Below are positions 46,793-56,099 of a stretch of DNA of 64,000 bases, piece by piece (positions within the stretch are counted from its first letter, which is position 1; each line of letters starts with the position of its first letter). Made by a program: the position numbers and the translations under genes. The DNA lies in assembly GCA_023053545.1 (NCBI GenBank), contig JAKZAN010000064.1, positions 62,001-126,000 of the forward strand. The letters run 5' to 3'. The notes beneath the pieces were generated by a model. That model saw nothing but the letters and a program-made list of their open reading frames with translations, searched no databases and had not been told where the DNA came from. Origin of the DNA: Lepidurus packardi (Eukaryota; Arthropoda; Branchiopoda; Notostraca; Triopsidae).

Positions 46793-49240
46793 ATAGACAT
46801 CTACATTTACTGAAGTTTTAATTGAACGATATTGCGCAACTGCTTCAAAGCTGCCCAAAGCCTTTGTTATAAGTGATTTTGTATTTGCCAAATGGCTTTC
46901 GGGTGGAAGTTTAATCATAATTGTTCTGATGTATTCATTTCTAATTTTCCCAATAGTTGGTTCTTCAGGCCCTAAAATCGGAACAGATAAATTATTAATT
47001 AGAACCCCATAAAGCCATTTTGCACCCGCATCGAGTTTTTCGTAGTCGCGGTGTTTTAGTGTTAGCCTTATTAATTTAAAAAAAGGTGGGTATTTGTATA
47101 TTTTGCGTTCGTAGAGCTGCTCTTGATACATCTCGCTAAAATCATTTTTAACGACTTGCTGAATGGTGTTGTGCATCGGATTATAAGTCTGAATAATAAC
47201 TTTGCCGCGCTTGGCAGCACGTCCTGCCCTGCCCGCAACTTGAACCATCATTTGGAAACTACGTTCGAAAGCGCGAAAATCAGGATGATAAAGCATATTG
47301 TCGGCATTCATAATACCAACCAAGCTGACGTTATCAAAATCCAATCCTTTGGCCAACATTTGCGTACCAACCAAGATATCCACTTCCCTATTCTTAAAGC
47401 TATCAATAACTTTTTCGAAGCCAAACTTGCCCCGCGTTGTGTCTTGATCCATTCTTCCGATGCGGTATTCTGGAAATAATTCTGCTAATTCCAACTGAAC
47501 CTGCTCCGTCCCAAAACCTTTAGTGGTAAGGTCTACACTGGAACAAGTATGGCATCTAGTTGGTTTTGCCATTGCATATCCGCAATAATGGCAGCGAAGT
47601 TGGTTTTTGAATTTATGAAAAGTTAAACTGACATCACATTGCTTGCATTGGGGCACGTGGCCACATGTGATGCATTCCATTACTGGGGAATAACCGCGCC
47701 TGTTCTGAAATAATATCACCTGTTCACCATTGCTAACTGCTTCTGCGATTGCCTCTGATAGTGTACTGCTGAAATGTCCAGACATCTTTTTTCTGAAATA
47801 GCTGTCTTTCAGATCAACAAGTTCGATTTCTGGCATTAGCACTTTTCCAAAACGCTCGCTGAGGGTTGTAATTCCGTACTTCCCAATTTCTGTATTATAG
47901 AAAGTCTCTATAGCTGGCGTTGCTGAACCCAGTAGGACTTTTGCATTGAATAACTTAGCCAAGACAATTGCACAATCTCTTGCATGATAGCGCGGTGCAG
48001 GATCTTGTTGCTTAAACATTTGCTCATGCTCTTCATCAACAATAATAAGCCCAAGGTTTGCAAAGGGTAAAAAAAGTGCTGAACGAGCGCCTATAATAAT
48101 TTGTGCTTTCTCGGAATTTGCCAATGTTTCATTCCACACTTCGACCCGTTCGTTGTTGCTGTACTTTGAATGAAAAACTGCGACCTTGTTTCCAAAATAT
48201 TTTGTAATTCTGGTCACCAATTGGGTTGTTAAAGCGATTTCTGGCAGTAAATATAAAATTTGCTTGCCTTCTTGCAAGAAGGTCTCAATTGTATTGATAT
48301 AAATCTCTGTTTTACCACTTGATGTAACGCCATGAAGCAGATTAACGTCATGCTTTTCAAAATTGTGCAAAATAGACTCAAAAGCAGCCATTTGCGCGGA
48401 AGACAATTTGGGCTGTGCCTGATCCGTATCTTTAAACACAACGCGATCTTGCTGCAAGCTGTACAATTCAAACACGCCTTTATCTGCTAACGCGTTGATT
48501 GTAGCATTTGACCCGCCAGCTGCTGCTGCTAATTCTTTGACGGACATTGGAACCTTCCTGCCAGCGTCCAATTTGAAATAATTCATGACAACTTCGCGTT
48601 GCTTCCCAGCATTTTTGAGTTGCTCTAATAAAGTACTTAAACCATTTTGATTGGTATACGTTTCCGATAAACGCACATACTTTACGAGTTTGGGTTTGTA
48701 TGTTTCATTTAGCTCTTCCTGAAGTACGATGACACCCGTTTCGATTAGTGATTTAATGATTGGCAAAACGTTTTTCCGATTTAGAATGCGTTCCACTTCT
48801 AAGATTTTGAGTGCGCTTTGTTGTTGAAGCGCCTGGCATACTAGAAATTGATCGTCTGAAAGGCTATCCAACTCTATATTTGAATCCTGCCGCATGGTTA
48901 CGAGCGTTTCACTTTCCAATAAAAATGCTGACGGAAGTGCGCTTCTATATACATCGCCGATAGAACACATATAATATGATGCTATCCAGTTCCAAAGTTT
49001 AATTTGCTCTGGCGTAACAATTGGCTTGTCGTCTAAAATTTGGTCGATTTCTTTGGCTTCGTATAAATCAGGTGCGTTTTGATGCACTTGAATTGCAAGG
49101 GCTGTATATATTTTATGCTTACCAAAAGGAACGGACAGCCGCATTCCCGGTTTTATATAATGAAATTCGGCTTCAGAAATGCTGTATGTGAAGGTCTTTG
49201 CTAATGACAGTGGAAGTAGAACTTCTGCAAAATATGGCAT
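46790..49240 (-). CDS. priA: Primosomal replication protein N' (PriA helicase)
   Basis: PriA rebuilds replication forks after collapse by loading the replicative helicase. The 816-residue protein has the 3'BD start (MPYFAEVLLPLSLAKTFTYS) and Walker A in NLLHGVTSSGKTEIYINTI (near residue 305). The DEEH box lies in LGLIIVDEEHEQMFKQQDPAPRYHARD and the zinc cluster in CITCGHVPQCKQCDVSL..CHYCGYAMAKPTRCHTCSS (near residue 535). The helicase C-terminal motifs MDQDTTRGK and GTQMLAKGLDF are also present. It is convergent with the LytTR gene with a 3-nt overlap. Confidence 0.97.
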   Translation of the reverse strand: MPYFAEVLLPLSLAKTFTYSISEAEFHYIKPGMRLSVPFGKHKIYTALAIQVHQNAPDLYEAKEIDQILDDKPIVTPEQIKLWNWIASYYMCSIGDVYRSALPSAFLLESETLVTMRQDSNIELDSLSDDQFLVCQALQQQSALKILEVERILNRKNVLPIIKSLIETGVIVLQEELNETYKPKLVKYVRLSETYTNQNGLSTLLEQLKNAGKQREVVMNYFKLDAGRKVPMSVKELAAAAGGSNATINALADKGVFELYSLQQDRVVFKDTDQAQPKLSSAQMAAFESILHNFEKHDVNLLHGVTSSGKTEIYINTIETFLQEGKQILYLLPEIALTTQLVTRITKYFGNKVAVFHSKYSNNERVEVWNETLANSEKAQIIIGARSALFLPFANLGLIIVDEEHEQMFKQQDPAPRYHARDCAIVLAKLFNAKVLLGSATPAIETFYNTEIGKYGITTLSERFGKVLMPEIELVDLKDSYFRKKMSGHFSSTLSEAIAEAVSNGEQVILFQNRRGYSPVMECITCGHVPQCKQCDVSLTFHKFKNQLRCHYCGYAMAKPTRCHTCSSVDLTTKGFGTEQVQLELAELFPEYRIGRMDQDTTRGKFGFEKVIDSFKNREVDILVGTQMLAKGLDFDNVSLVGIMNADNMLYHPDFRAFERSFQMMVQVAGRAGRAAKRGKVIIQTYNPMHNTIQQVVKNDFSEMYQEQLYERKIYKYPPFFKLIRLTLKHRDYEKLDAGAKWLYGVLINNLSVPILGPEEPTIGKIRNEYIRTIMIKLPPESHLANTKSLITKALGSFEAVAQYRSIKTSVNVDVY

Positions 49241-49245
49241 TTAAG

Positions 49246-49671
49246 CTAGGATTTAGTTGTAATTCGGTGCCAATATTGCGTTCGTCCAAATAGCGAAATG
49301 CCAATGTAGCCGCGCACTTTCAGTGTGTCTGCCGACTCAAGGCTAATCGTGCAACGGTATAGCTTTCCTTCTTTTGGGTCCAAAATTTGTCCGTTCGTAT
49401 ATTCCGAACCTTCTTTCGACAGTCCTTTGATGATGACCAGTCCTATAATGGGTTTGTTTTTATCAGTGCCAGTACAATTTTCGCATGTTTTATGCTTCGC
49501 TGCAGGGTCGAAAACATCTAAAACCCTACCGTAAATTTTACCTTCCAATTCATAAATCTCGACAACCGACTTGGCTTTACCTGTCTGATCATCAATTGTT
49601 TTCCACTTTCCAACAACGTTTTGAGCTTGCGCAGAGGCTATACAAAGCAATAAAAATAAAATTTTTTTCAT
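49246..49671 (-). CDS. DUF2147-family exported protein
   Basis: The 141-residue product has a signal peptide (MKKILFLLLCIASAQA, cut before QNVVGKW). The DUF2147 core contains GKWKTIDDQTGKAKSVVEIYELEGKIYGRV, a CXXC pair in KTCENCTG, IKGLSKEG..YTNGQILDPKEGKLYRC and WHRI at the end. It is predicted to be periplasmic, with a lipocalin-like beta-barrel. Function unknown. The gene precedes priA by only 5 nt and may share its mRNA. Confidence 0.9.
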   Translation of the reverse strand: MKKILFLLLCIASAQAQNVVGKWKTIDDQTGKAKSVVEIYELEGKIYGRVLDVFDPAAKHKTCENCTGTDKNKPIIGLVIIKGLSKEGSEYTNGQILDPKEGKLYRCTISLESADTLKVRGYIGISLFGRTQYWHRITTKS

Positions 49672-49698
49672 GTTAGGGAATTTATGTACAAGATAAAT

Positions 49699-50625
49699 TT
49701 AATCGAACAATTTTTTGAACTTTAACCTATTGATCACTTCGTTTAATTCGAAACCCAATAATAAAATCATGCAGTTGATCCAAATGTAGAACATTAGAAT
49801 TAGAAGCGTTCCAATTGACCCGTATAGTTCATTGTATTTTGAAAATCGAACCACCCAGATTCCAAAGCCATATGAAGACAAAATGATGAGTACGGTGCTA
49901 AAAACAGATCCAATGGAAATAAATGCTCTTTTTCCTGTTCGTTTTGTTCCGTATTTAAGCAGAAATGAAGTTGATAATAAAATCATTAATATTACAAATG
50001 CATAACGACTCATTTCGATTAATGGAATTTTATCGCCGATTATTCTTTGGAGTGAATCGCTTTGCAAAAAAACTTCAACAACAACAATGGTCGCAACTGT
50101 TAATAGCAAAAGAGCCGACATCAAAATAGACATCAAAACTGCAATTAAGTACTGTCTAAAAAAGCCTCGTTTAATGATAACGTGATGCGAAGTTTCGAAT
50201 CCTCCAAAAATTGAATTTATGCCATTTGCCATCAAAAAAATTGACAGAATAAATCCCGACGAAAGCAAGCTACTTTGGCTATTATTCAAGATATCGTGCA
50301 GTATAGCGGCAATTGCTCCAAATGTATTTGGCGGTACGCTTTCTTCAACAAAATGCATAAAATCATTCTGGAAACCTTCAATTGGGATGAATGGAATGAG
50401 GTTTAAAATAAACAAAGCAAACGGAAATAACGCCATAAAAAAACTAAAGGCAATTGCTCCAGCGCGGTACGAAAGAGCACCTTCTGCAATACCCAAAATA
50501 TACATTTCGAGCAATTCATAGAAAGAAAGTCCTTGCAACCACGGCAATTTTACGGCCTTTAATCCACGCACGATATTTTTTAAAATCGGAATTTTTTCGA
50601 TTCTTGCTTCGATTTCTTGCGACAT
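49699..50625 (-). CDS. YihY/BrkB-family inner-membrane protein
   Basis: The 308-residue integral membrane protein matches the YihY/virulence factor BrkB family (once misnamed RNase BN). About six transmembrane helices are visible, such as GAIAFSFFMALFPFALFILN, LIAVLMSILMSALLLLTVAT, YAFVILMILLSTSF and GTLLILMFYIWINCMILLLG. The core motif LSYRAGAIAFSFFMALFP is typical. It is possibly a transporter, unproven. It starts 1 nt after nadC ends and is probably co-transcribed. Confidence 0.9.
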   Translation of the reverse strand: MSQEIEARIEKIPILKNIVRGLKAVKLPWLQGLSFYELLEMYILGIAEGALSYRAGAIAFSFFMALFPFALFILNLIPFIPIEGFQNDFMHFVEESVPPNTFGAIAAILHDILNNSQSSLLSSGFILSIFLMANGINSIFGGFETSHHVIIKRGFFRQYLIAVLMSILMSALLLLTVATIVVVEVFLQSDSLQRIIGDKIPLIEMSRYAFVILMILLSTSFLLKYGTKRTGKRAFISIGSVFSTVLIILSSYGFGIWVVRFSKYNELYGSIGTLLILMFYIWINCMILLLGFELNEVINRLKFKKLFD

Positions 50626-50626
50626 T

Positions 50627-51484
50627 TTATAGGGCTTTTAGACTTAAATCCATATTATAAATCGAATGGGTTAGTGCGCCAGAAGAAATATAATTGACGC
50701 CACAGGCAGCATATTCTCGAATGGTTTGCTCATTAATATTACCCGATGATTCCGTTAGGCACTGATTTCCGATCAAATCCACCGCTTTTCGAGTATCGGA
50801 AAAATTGAAATTGTCCAATAAAATTCTGTAGACACCGCCTGCCTTCAAAATCTCTTCGACCTCACTAAGATTCCGTGCTTCAACGATTATTTTTAAATCC
50901 AATTGGTTCTCAGCGATATAATTTTTGGTCTTTGCTATTGCATTGGCAATTCCTCCTGCAAAATCATTATGATTGTCTTTCAACATAATCATATCATAGA
51001 GCGCAAATCGGTGGTTTTCGCCACCGCCAATTGTAACTGCCCATTTTTCTGCAGCTCGAAATCCTGGAGTTGTTTTTCGAGTATCTAAAATTTTAGTATT
51101 GGTTCCTGCCAAGATACTAACGTATTGTTTTGTTTTTGTGGCAATTGCCGACATTCTTTGCATGGAATTTAAAACAAGACGTTCGGCCTTTACGATTGAT
51201 TGTGAACGGCCTTTGACATGAAAAACAACATCGCCATATTTCACAGGACTTCCGTCTTCTATAAAGGATTCTATCTCTAAATCAGCGTCGACATATTCGA
51301 AAATCATTTTCGCGAATGCAACACCGGCAATTACGCCATTGTCTTTGACCAGCAATTTAGCACTGCCAATAGAATCAGGTGGAATGCAAGCAAGAGAACT
51401 GTGATCGCCAGATCCAACGTCTTCGCGGACACCATTTTGTATGATTAAATCTAACTCCTGCTTAAATTTTTCTGGACTAATCAT
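50627..51484 (-). CDS. nadC: Nicotinate-nucleotide pyrophosphorylase (carboxylating)
   Basis: NadC makes nicotinate mononucleotide from quinolinate and PRPP in NAD synthesis. The 285-residue type-II phosphoribosyltransferase shows EDVGSGDHSSLACIP, LVLNSMQRMSAIATKTKQYV, the phosphate-binding ILDTRKTTPGFRAAEKWAV (near residue 136) and GGGENHRFALYDMIMLKDNH. The end VNYISSGALTHSIYNMDLSL is also characteristic. No nadA or nadB is nearby. It leads a two-gene unit with the YihY-like gene. Confidence 0.95.
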   Translation of the reverse strand: MISPEKFKQELDLIIQNGVREDVGSGDHSSLACIPPDSIGSAKLLVKDNGVIAGVAFAKMIFEYVDADLEIESFIEDGSPVKYGDVVFHVKGRSQSIVKAERLVLNSMQRMSAIATKTKQYVSILAGTNTKILDTRKTTPGFRAAEKWAVTIGGGENHRFALYDMIMLKDNHNDFAGGIANAIAKTKNYIAENQLDLKIIVEARNLSEVEEILKAGGVYRILLDNFNFSDTRKAVDLIGNQCLTESSGNINEQTIREYAACGVNYISSGALTHSIYNMDLSLKAL

Positions 51485-51773
51485 AAAACATAATTTGATT
51501 GGCTAAAATAATACATTTAAGCAAAAAAAACGGTAAAAAGTAGGGCATTAAATATCAGCAAACTTTGATAGCCTACAAATCAGACTACTTGCCATCAGCA
51601 TTGCAAAAAAAACATAAATTTGCATTTCGAATGAGTACAAATCGCAGCCTCATGCTTGAAAATGCAAAACTGCGAAAAAAGCGTTTTTGAATACCTATGG
51701 CATATCTCGCGAAGAAGGTGTCTTGGTATTTTTGATTAAACCCATTTTAAAATCTGATTTTAAATTAACCCTG

Positions 51774-52247
51774 ATGAATATACGCTTAATTGCCATTGGA
51801 AAAACGGACGATAAATCGCTGCAAAATCTAGTTGCTGATTATACAAAACGATTGTCGTTTTATGTGAAATTTGAAATGGAAGTTATTCCAGACATAAAAA
51901 ACGCTAAAAATCTTTCAGAATCCCAGCAAAAAGAAAAAGAAGGCGACATTATTTTATCTAAAATTGCTGCGACAGACTTTCTAGTTTTGCTGGATGAAAA
52001 CGGAAAGCAATTCACAAGCACTTCATTTTCAGATGAGCTGCAAAAAAAAATGAACAGTGGCATTAAAAACTTGGTTTTTGTTATTGGCGGGCCTTATGGC
52101 TTTTCGGATGCTGTTTATCAAAAATCTCAGGCTAAAATTTCATTATCGCAAATGACCTTTTCCCACCAGATGATCCGATTGTTTTTTATTGAGCAGCTCT
52201 ATCGCGGCTTCACAATTCTACGAAACGAGCCTTATCACCATCGCTAA
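51774..52247 (+). CDS. rlmH: 23S rRNA (pseudouridine1915-N3)-methyltransferase RlmH
   Basis: RlmH methylates pseudouridine 1915 in helix 69 of 23S rRNA. ATG 51774 gives 157 residues, exactly the family size, starting MNIRLIAIGKTDDKSLQNLV. A start at 51687 would add 29 unrelated residues. The SPOUT knot is visible in FLVLLDENGKQFTS, LVFVIGGPYGFSDAVY and the C-terminal LSQMTFSHQMIRLFFIEQLYRGFTI..PYHHR. It is convergent with folP with a 4-nt overlap. Confidence 0.96.
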   Translation: MNIRLIAIGKTDDKSLQNLVADYTKRLSFYVKFEMEVIPDIKNAKNLSESQQKEKEGDIILSKIAATDFLVLLDENGKQFTSTSFSDELQKKMNSGIKNLVFVIGGPYGFSDAVYQKSQAKISLSQMTFSHQMIRLFFIEQLYRGFTILRNEPYHHR

Positions 52248-53074
52248 ACATTTCCATTCAAGGCTTTAAACAATTCAACACATTCAACCGCTTCTTTAAC
52301 GTCGTGAACGCGCAAAATATTTGCACCTTTGCTCAGCGCAATCATATGCAGGGCTGTACTCCCATTGAGCGCGTTTGCAGCATCAGTTTTCAGCGTTTTA
52401 TAAATCATCGATTTTCGGGATAAGCCGGCAACTATTGGCAATTGAAGTAGCATTAGCGAATCAAAATCACGAAGTAGATCGAAATTTTGCGCGGTTGTTT
52501 TAGAAAATCCGAAACCAGGATCAATCAACAAATCATTAATTCCTAAACCCTTTGCTTTCGATACTTTAATAGAAAAGTACCCAATCAGCTCGATCAATAG
52601 GTTTTGATAAATTACAGACTCATGTAGATTTTTATCGGAACCGTTCATGTGCATCATGATATAAGGCACTTTTAATGCTGCAATCGTTTCAAACATTTTG
52701 TTATCCAGTGCCCCAGCAGAAATATCGTTAATAAGTGCTGCTCCTGCTTCAATAGCCGCTTTTGCAACTTGACTCCGAAAGGTATCCACAGAGATGATTG
52801 CATCAGGAAATTCTTTGACAATAGCTTCCAAATTGGGCAACAACCGATTGAGTTCTTCGGCTTCCGAAACAAATTCGGCACCTGGCCTACTCGAATACGC
52901 GCCAATATCTAGAAAGTCACAACCACCTTCAAGTAAAGTCTGTGCTCTCTCGACTACTTTCGCTGCATTTGTATACTTGCCACCATCATAAAACGAATCG
53001 GGTGTCGCGTTAATAATTCCCATAATGCGGGGCTGATCAAAATTGACAAGTTTTCCTTTACAGTTTATAGTCAT
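52244..53074 (-). CDS. folP: Dihydropteroate synthase
   Basis: FolP joins p-aminobenzoate to the pterin pyrophosphate in folate synthesis and is the sulfonamide target. The 276-residue TIM barrel has MGIINATPDSFYDGGKY (residue 18), the segment CDFLDIGAYSSRPGAE, ISVDTFRSQVAKAAIEAGAALIND, and LLIDPGFGFSKTTAQNF near residue 185. GLSRKSMIYK near residue 220 completes the set of family motifs. It is divergent from the DUF1599 gene and overlaps the end of rlmH. Confidence 0.96.
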   Translation of the reverse strand: MTINCKGKLVNFDQPRIMGIINATPDSFYDGGKYTNAAKVVERAQTLLEGGCDFLDIGAYSSRPGAEFVSEAEELNRLLPNLEAIVKEFPDAIISVDTFRSQVAKAAIEAGAALINDISAGALDNKMFETIAALKVPYIMMHMNGSDKNLHESVIYQNLLIELIGYFSIKVSKAKGLGINDLLIDPGFGFSKTTAQNFDLLRDFDSLMLLQLPIVAGLSRKSMIYKTLKTDAANALNGSTALHMIALSKGANILRVHDVKEAVECVELFKALNGNV

Positions 53075-53165
53075 CTTCCAGATTTTTTTAGGTTGTACAG
53101 ATGTGGTAACAAATCAAAAATTATTGCTACTTTTGAAAAAATTTGTTCCAAATATACAGTAAAAA

Positions 53166-53705
53166 ATGAATAATACTTCCCTTGAATATGATGGTATAAT
53201 TACTACTTGCAGAACACTTTTTATAAACAAAATGTCCGACTACGGAAGTGCTTGGCGCATATTAAGATTGCCGTCACTAACGGATCAAATTTTCATCAAA
53301 GCACAGAGGATTAGGAGCTTGCAGGAAAATGAAATTCGCAAAATTGACGAGGATGAAACAGGCGAATTTATCGGCATCATCAATTATTCGATTATGGCGC
53401 TAATCCAATTGGATCTGGGCATAGCGGAGCAACCCGACCTAGATTTAGAGCGTGCCATTGCCTTGTATGACAAAAAAATAGACTTGACAAAGAGCCTGAT
53501 GATGGCAAAGAACCACGATTATGGTGAGGCTTGGCGAGAAATGCGGGTGAGCTCTTTAACAGATTTGATTCTGCAAAAATTGCTACGTGTTAAACAAATT
53601 GAAGATAATCAGGGAAAAACGACTGTCTCTGAAGGGATTGATGCAAACTATCAAGACATGATTAATTACGCGGTTTTTGCATTAATTTTAATGAGCTATA
53701 AATAA
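53166..53705 (+). CDS. DUF1599-domain protein
   Basis: The 179-residue protein contains two related halves. The first has DYGSAWRILRLPSLTDQIFIKAQRIRSL, the second DYGEAWREMRVSSLTDLILQKLLRVKQI, as in the duplicated DUF1599 family. This is a helical fold that resembles nucleotide-pyrophosphohydrolase-like proteins; activity is not established. It leads a run of plus-strand genes (BT_3928-like, thioredoxin-like, tpiA, prmA, clpS) with short gaps and may open the operon. A TACTTTTG box (53128-53135) lies upstream. Confidence 0.9.
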   Translation: MNNTSLEYDGIITTCRTLFINKMSDYGSAWRILRLPSLTDQIFIKAQRIRSLQENEIRKIDEDETGEFIGIINYSIMALIQLDLGIAEQPDLDLERAIALYDKKIDLTKSLMMAKNHDYGEAWREMRVSSLTDLILQKLLRVKQIEDNQGKTTVSEGIDANYQDMINYAVFALILMSYK

Positions 53706-53710
53706 GTAAG

Positions 53711-54811
53711 ATGAAAAGAACAATTACGCACTTCGCAAGAATTTTTACTGGGCTACTATTTATTATTTCAGGATTAATCAAACTGAATGATCCTGTTGGT
53801 TTTTCGTATAAACTAGCAGAATATTTCAGCGAATCGGTTTTGCACCTTCCCTTTCTTGTGCCATATGCATTGGCAATTGCGGTGGGTATTGTTATTTTTG
53901 AAGCTGTTTTAGGACTCGCTTTGTTGCTGGGTTATAAAACAAAATTTACCGTTTGGAGCTTGCTGTTGATGATTTTGTTTTTTACGTTTTTGACCTTCTA
54001 TTCAGCTTATTTCAATAAAGTAACGGATTGCGGTTGTTTTGGCGATGCTTTGAAACTTACACCTTGGCAATCATTTATTAAGGATGTTGTATTATTGGTC
54101 TTAATCTTGGTATTATTCTTCAATCAAAAATTCATAAAGCCATTATTTAACCATAAGGTTGGCAATACCATTATGGGAATGGGCCTTCTTGGCTGTATTT
54201 TGATGGCCTACTGGGTCCTAAACCATTTGCCTGTAGTTGATTTCCGAGCATACAAAGTAGGAAACAACATCCAGACTGGCATGAGCGTGCCTGAAGACGC
54301 ACCAAAATCTGTTGTGGAAATGACCTTTATATACAAAGTTAATGGGCAACTAAAGGAATTTAAAGAAGCAGAATTGATGAATATTCCTGAGGGAGCAGAA
54401 TTTGTAGATCGAAAAGACGTTATAATTACGCAAGGATTCATGCCACCCATTCATGATTTTACGATGGAATTGGACGGTTCTGATTATAAAGACGAGTTAC
54501 TAAACGAACCAAAATTGATTGTGTTTGTTACTTATGACTTGTCGAAGGCCAATAAAGACGGACTCGCAAAACTAGAAGCAATTAATCAGAAAGCAGTCAA
54601 AGCCGGCTATAAAGTAATTGCCATGACAGCCTCACAAAGCGATTTAATTTCCGATGTAAAAAAAGAATTCGGACTTTCCTTCGATTTTTATTTCTGTGAT
54701 GCAACGACCTTAAAGACGATTGAACGCGCAAATCCAAGTATTGTTATTTTAAGAGCTGGAACAATAGTGCAAAAGTTGCACTATAATGATGCAGACAAAA
54801 TCGAATTGTAG
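53711..54811 (+). CDS. BT_3928-like membrane protein (DoxX/MauE-type)
   Basis: The 366-residue protein has an N-terminal DoxX/MauE-type membrane domain of four to five helices (FTGLLFIISGLIKLNDPVGF, VPYALAIAVGIVIFEAVLGL, LLLMILFFTFLTFYSAYF). The Cys pair in VTDCGCFGDAL is the MauE redox signature. The C-terminal ~180 residues look thioredoxin-like (EPKLIVFVTYDLSKANKDGL and following) but lack a CXXC there. It is likely tied to disulfide handling with the next gene. The name follows the Bacteroides family BT_3928. Confidence 0.85.
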   Translation: MKRTITHFARIFTGLLFIISGLIKLNDPVGFSYKLAEYFSESVLHLPFLVPYALAIAVGIVIFEAVLGLALLLGYKTKFTVWSLLLMILFFTFLTFYSAYFNKVTDCGCFGDALKLTPWQSFIKDVVLLVLILVLFFNQKFIKPLFNHKVGNTIMGMGLLGCILMAYWVLNHLPVVDFRAYKVGNNIQTGMSVPEDAPKSVVEMTFIYKVNGQLKEFKEAELMNIPEGAEFVDRKDVIITQGFMPPIHDFTMELDGSDYKDELLNEPKLIVFVTYDLSKANKDGLAKLEAINQKAVKAGYKVIAMTASQSDLISDVKKEFGLSFDFYFCDATTLKTIERANPSIVILRAGTIVQKLHYNDADKIEL

Positions 54812-54838
54812 TTTATAACAACACAATAAATTTTCCCC

Positions 54839-55333
54839 ATGAAAAAAATATTTTCATTTTTATTATTTCTTACGATTTTATCCTGTACAAGCAATCAGGA
54901 GACATTCTCTGGCGAATCATTAAAATTACAAATCCAATCTGAAGAAGGCGCAAACGTTGCTTTTGAAGATGTTTTGAAAGCTGCAAAAGGCAAAACAACC
55001 GTAATTGAACTTTGGGCTTCTTGGTGCGGCGACTGCGTGAAAGCAATTCCAGCCTACCAAAAGATACAAACCGAGCACCCAAATGTAAATTATATCTATA
55101 TTTCGATGGACAGAAATGAGCAAAATTGGAAGTCGGCAATTGAGAAATACCAATTAAGTGGCGAGCATTACTGGGCAGTTGAAGGCATGAATGGTAAATT
55201 TGCAAAATCGATTGACACGGATTGGATTCCGGGCTATATCGTGCTTAATAAAAACGGCGCAGTCGAATTGTATCGAGGCACGGAAAAAGATTTTGAAAAA
55301 ATTAGAATATTACTAAATAAATTAGATTTATAA
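54839..55333 (+). CDS. TlpA-like thioredoxin lipoprotein
   Basis: The 164-residue product has a lipoprotein signal (TILSC, Cys16). A TlpA/ResA-type thioredoxin domain follows: TTVIELWASWCGDCVKAIPAYQ holds the WCXXC active site (WCGDC), and WIPGYIVLNKNGAVELYRG carries the cis-Pro. It should act as a periplasmic thiol reductant. Its last base overlaps the tpiA start codon, so the two are translationally coupled. The BT_3928-like gene upstream may supply electrons; this link is inferred. Confidence 0.9.
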   Translation: MKKIFSFLLFLTILSCTSNQETFSGESLKLQIQSEEGANVAFEDVLKAAKGKTTVIELWASWCGDCVKAIPAYQKIQTEHPNVNYIYISMDRNEQNWKSAIEKYQLSGEHYWAVEGMNGKFAKSIDTDWIPGYIVLNKNGAVELYRGTEKDFEKIRILLNKLDL

Positions 55334-56085
55334 TGAGAACAAGAATTGTTGCTGGCAACTGGAAAATGCATAAAAATGCAGAAGAAACAGAAGATTTGTT
55401 GAATGAATTGATCGAACAAATTCCAACCGAAACCAAAACTCGGGTAATTGTAGCACCAACCTTTGTTAACCTATCCTCCGCTGTACAACATTTGGAATTT
55501 ACCAATATTGAAGTAGCAGCACAAAATATGCATCAGGCAAAAAGCGGTGCCTATACGGGCGAAATTTCAGGCGAGATGCTCACCAGCATTGGCGTTAACA
55601 CTGTTATTTTAGGACACTCAGAACGCCGGGCATATTTCAATGAAACCGACGCTATTATTGCTTATAAAGTAGATGCGGCACTAGAATTGGGTATGGAAGT
55701 AATTTTTTGCTTTGGTGAAGAACTAGCAGACAGACAATCTGAAAAGCATTTCAATATCGTTGAAAACCAGTTGCATGATGGCCTATTTCATTTGAAGGAA
55801 AATGATTGGGAACGCATTATTTTAGCATATGAACCAGTATGGGCAATTGGAACCGGAGAAACAGCAACTGCGGATCAGGCCCAAGAAATGCATGCTTTTG
55901 TGCGGGAAACGGTTCGCAAAAAATTTGGCAGTGGTGTGGCCGAGAAAGTATCCATTTTGTATGGCGGTAGCGTGAAACCTTCGAATGCGAAAGAAATTTT
56001 CTCGAAAGAAGATGTTGATGGTGGTCTAATTGGCGGAGCAGCATTAGTAGCGGCTGACTTTGCAGCGATAGTTTCTGCTATTTAA
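55333..56085 (+). CDS. tpiA: Triosephosphate isomerase
   Basis: TpiA interconverts dihydroxyacetone phosphate and glyceraldehyde 3-phosphate in glycolysis. The 250-residue TIM barrel has the substrate-contact lysine in VAGNWKMHKNAEE (residue 11). The electrophilic His lies in VILGHSERRAYF (near residue 93) and the catalytic Glu in ILAYEPVWAIGTGETAT (near residue 166). The phosphate loop is ILYGGSVKPSNAKEI. It starts within the stop codon of the preceding gene and precedes prmA by 14 nt. Confidence 0.97.
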   Translation: MRTRIVAGNWKMHKNAEETEDLLNELIEQIPTETKTRVIVAPTFVNLSSAVQHLEFTNIEVAAQNMHQAKSGAYTGEISGEMLTSIGVNTVILGHSERRAYFNETDAIIAYKVDAALELGMEVIFCFGEELADRQSEKHFNIVENQLHDGLFHLKENDWERIILAYEPVWAIGTGETATADQAQEMHAFVRETVRKKFGSGVAEKVSILYGGSVKPSNAKEIFSKEDVDGGLIGGAALVAADFAAIVSAI

Positions 56086-56099
56086 TTCAGAAAAAAAAT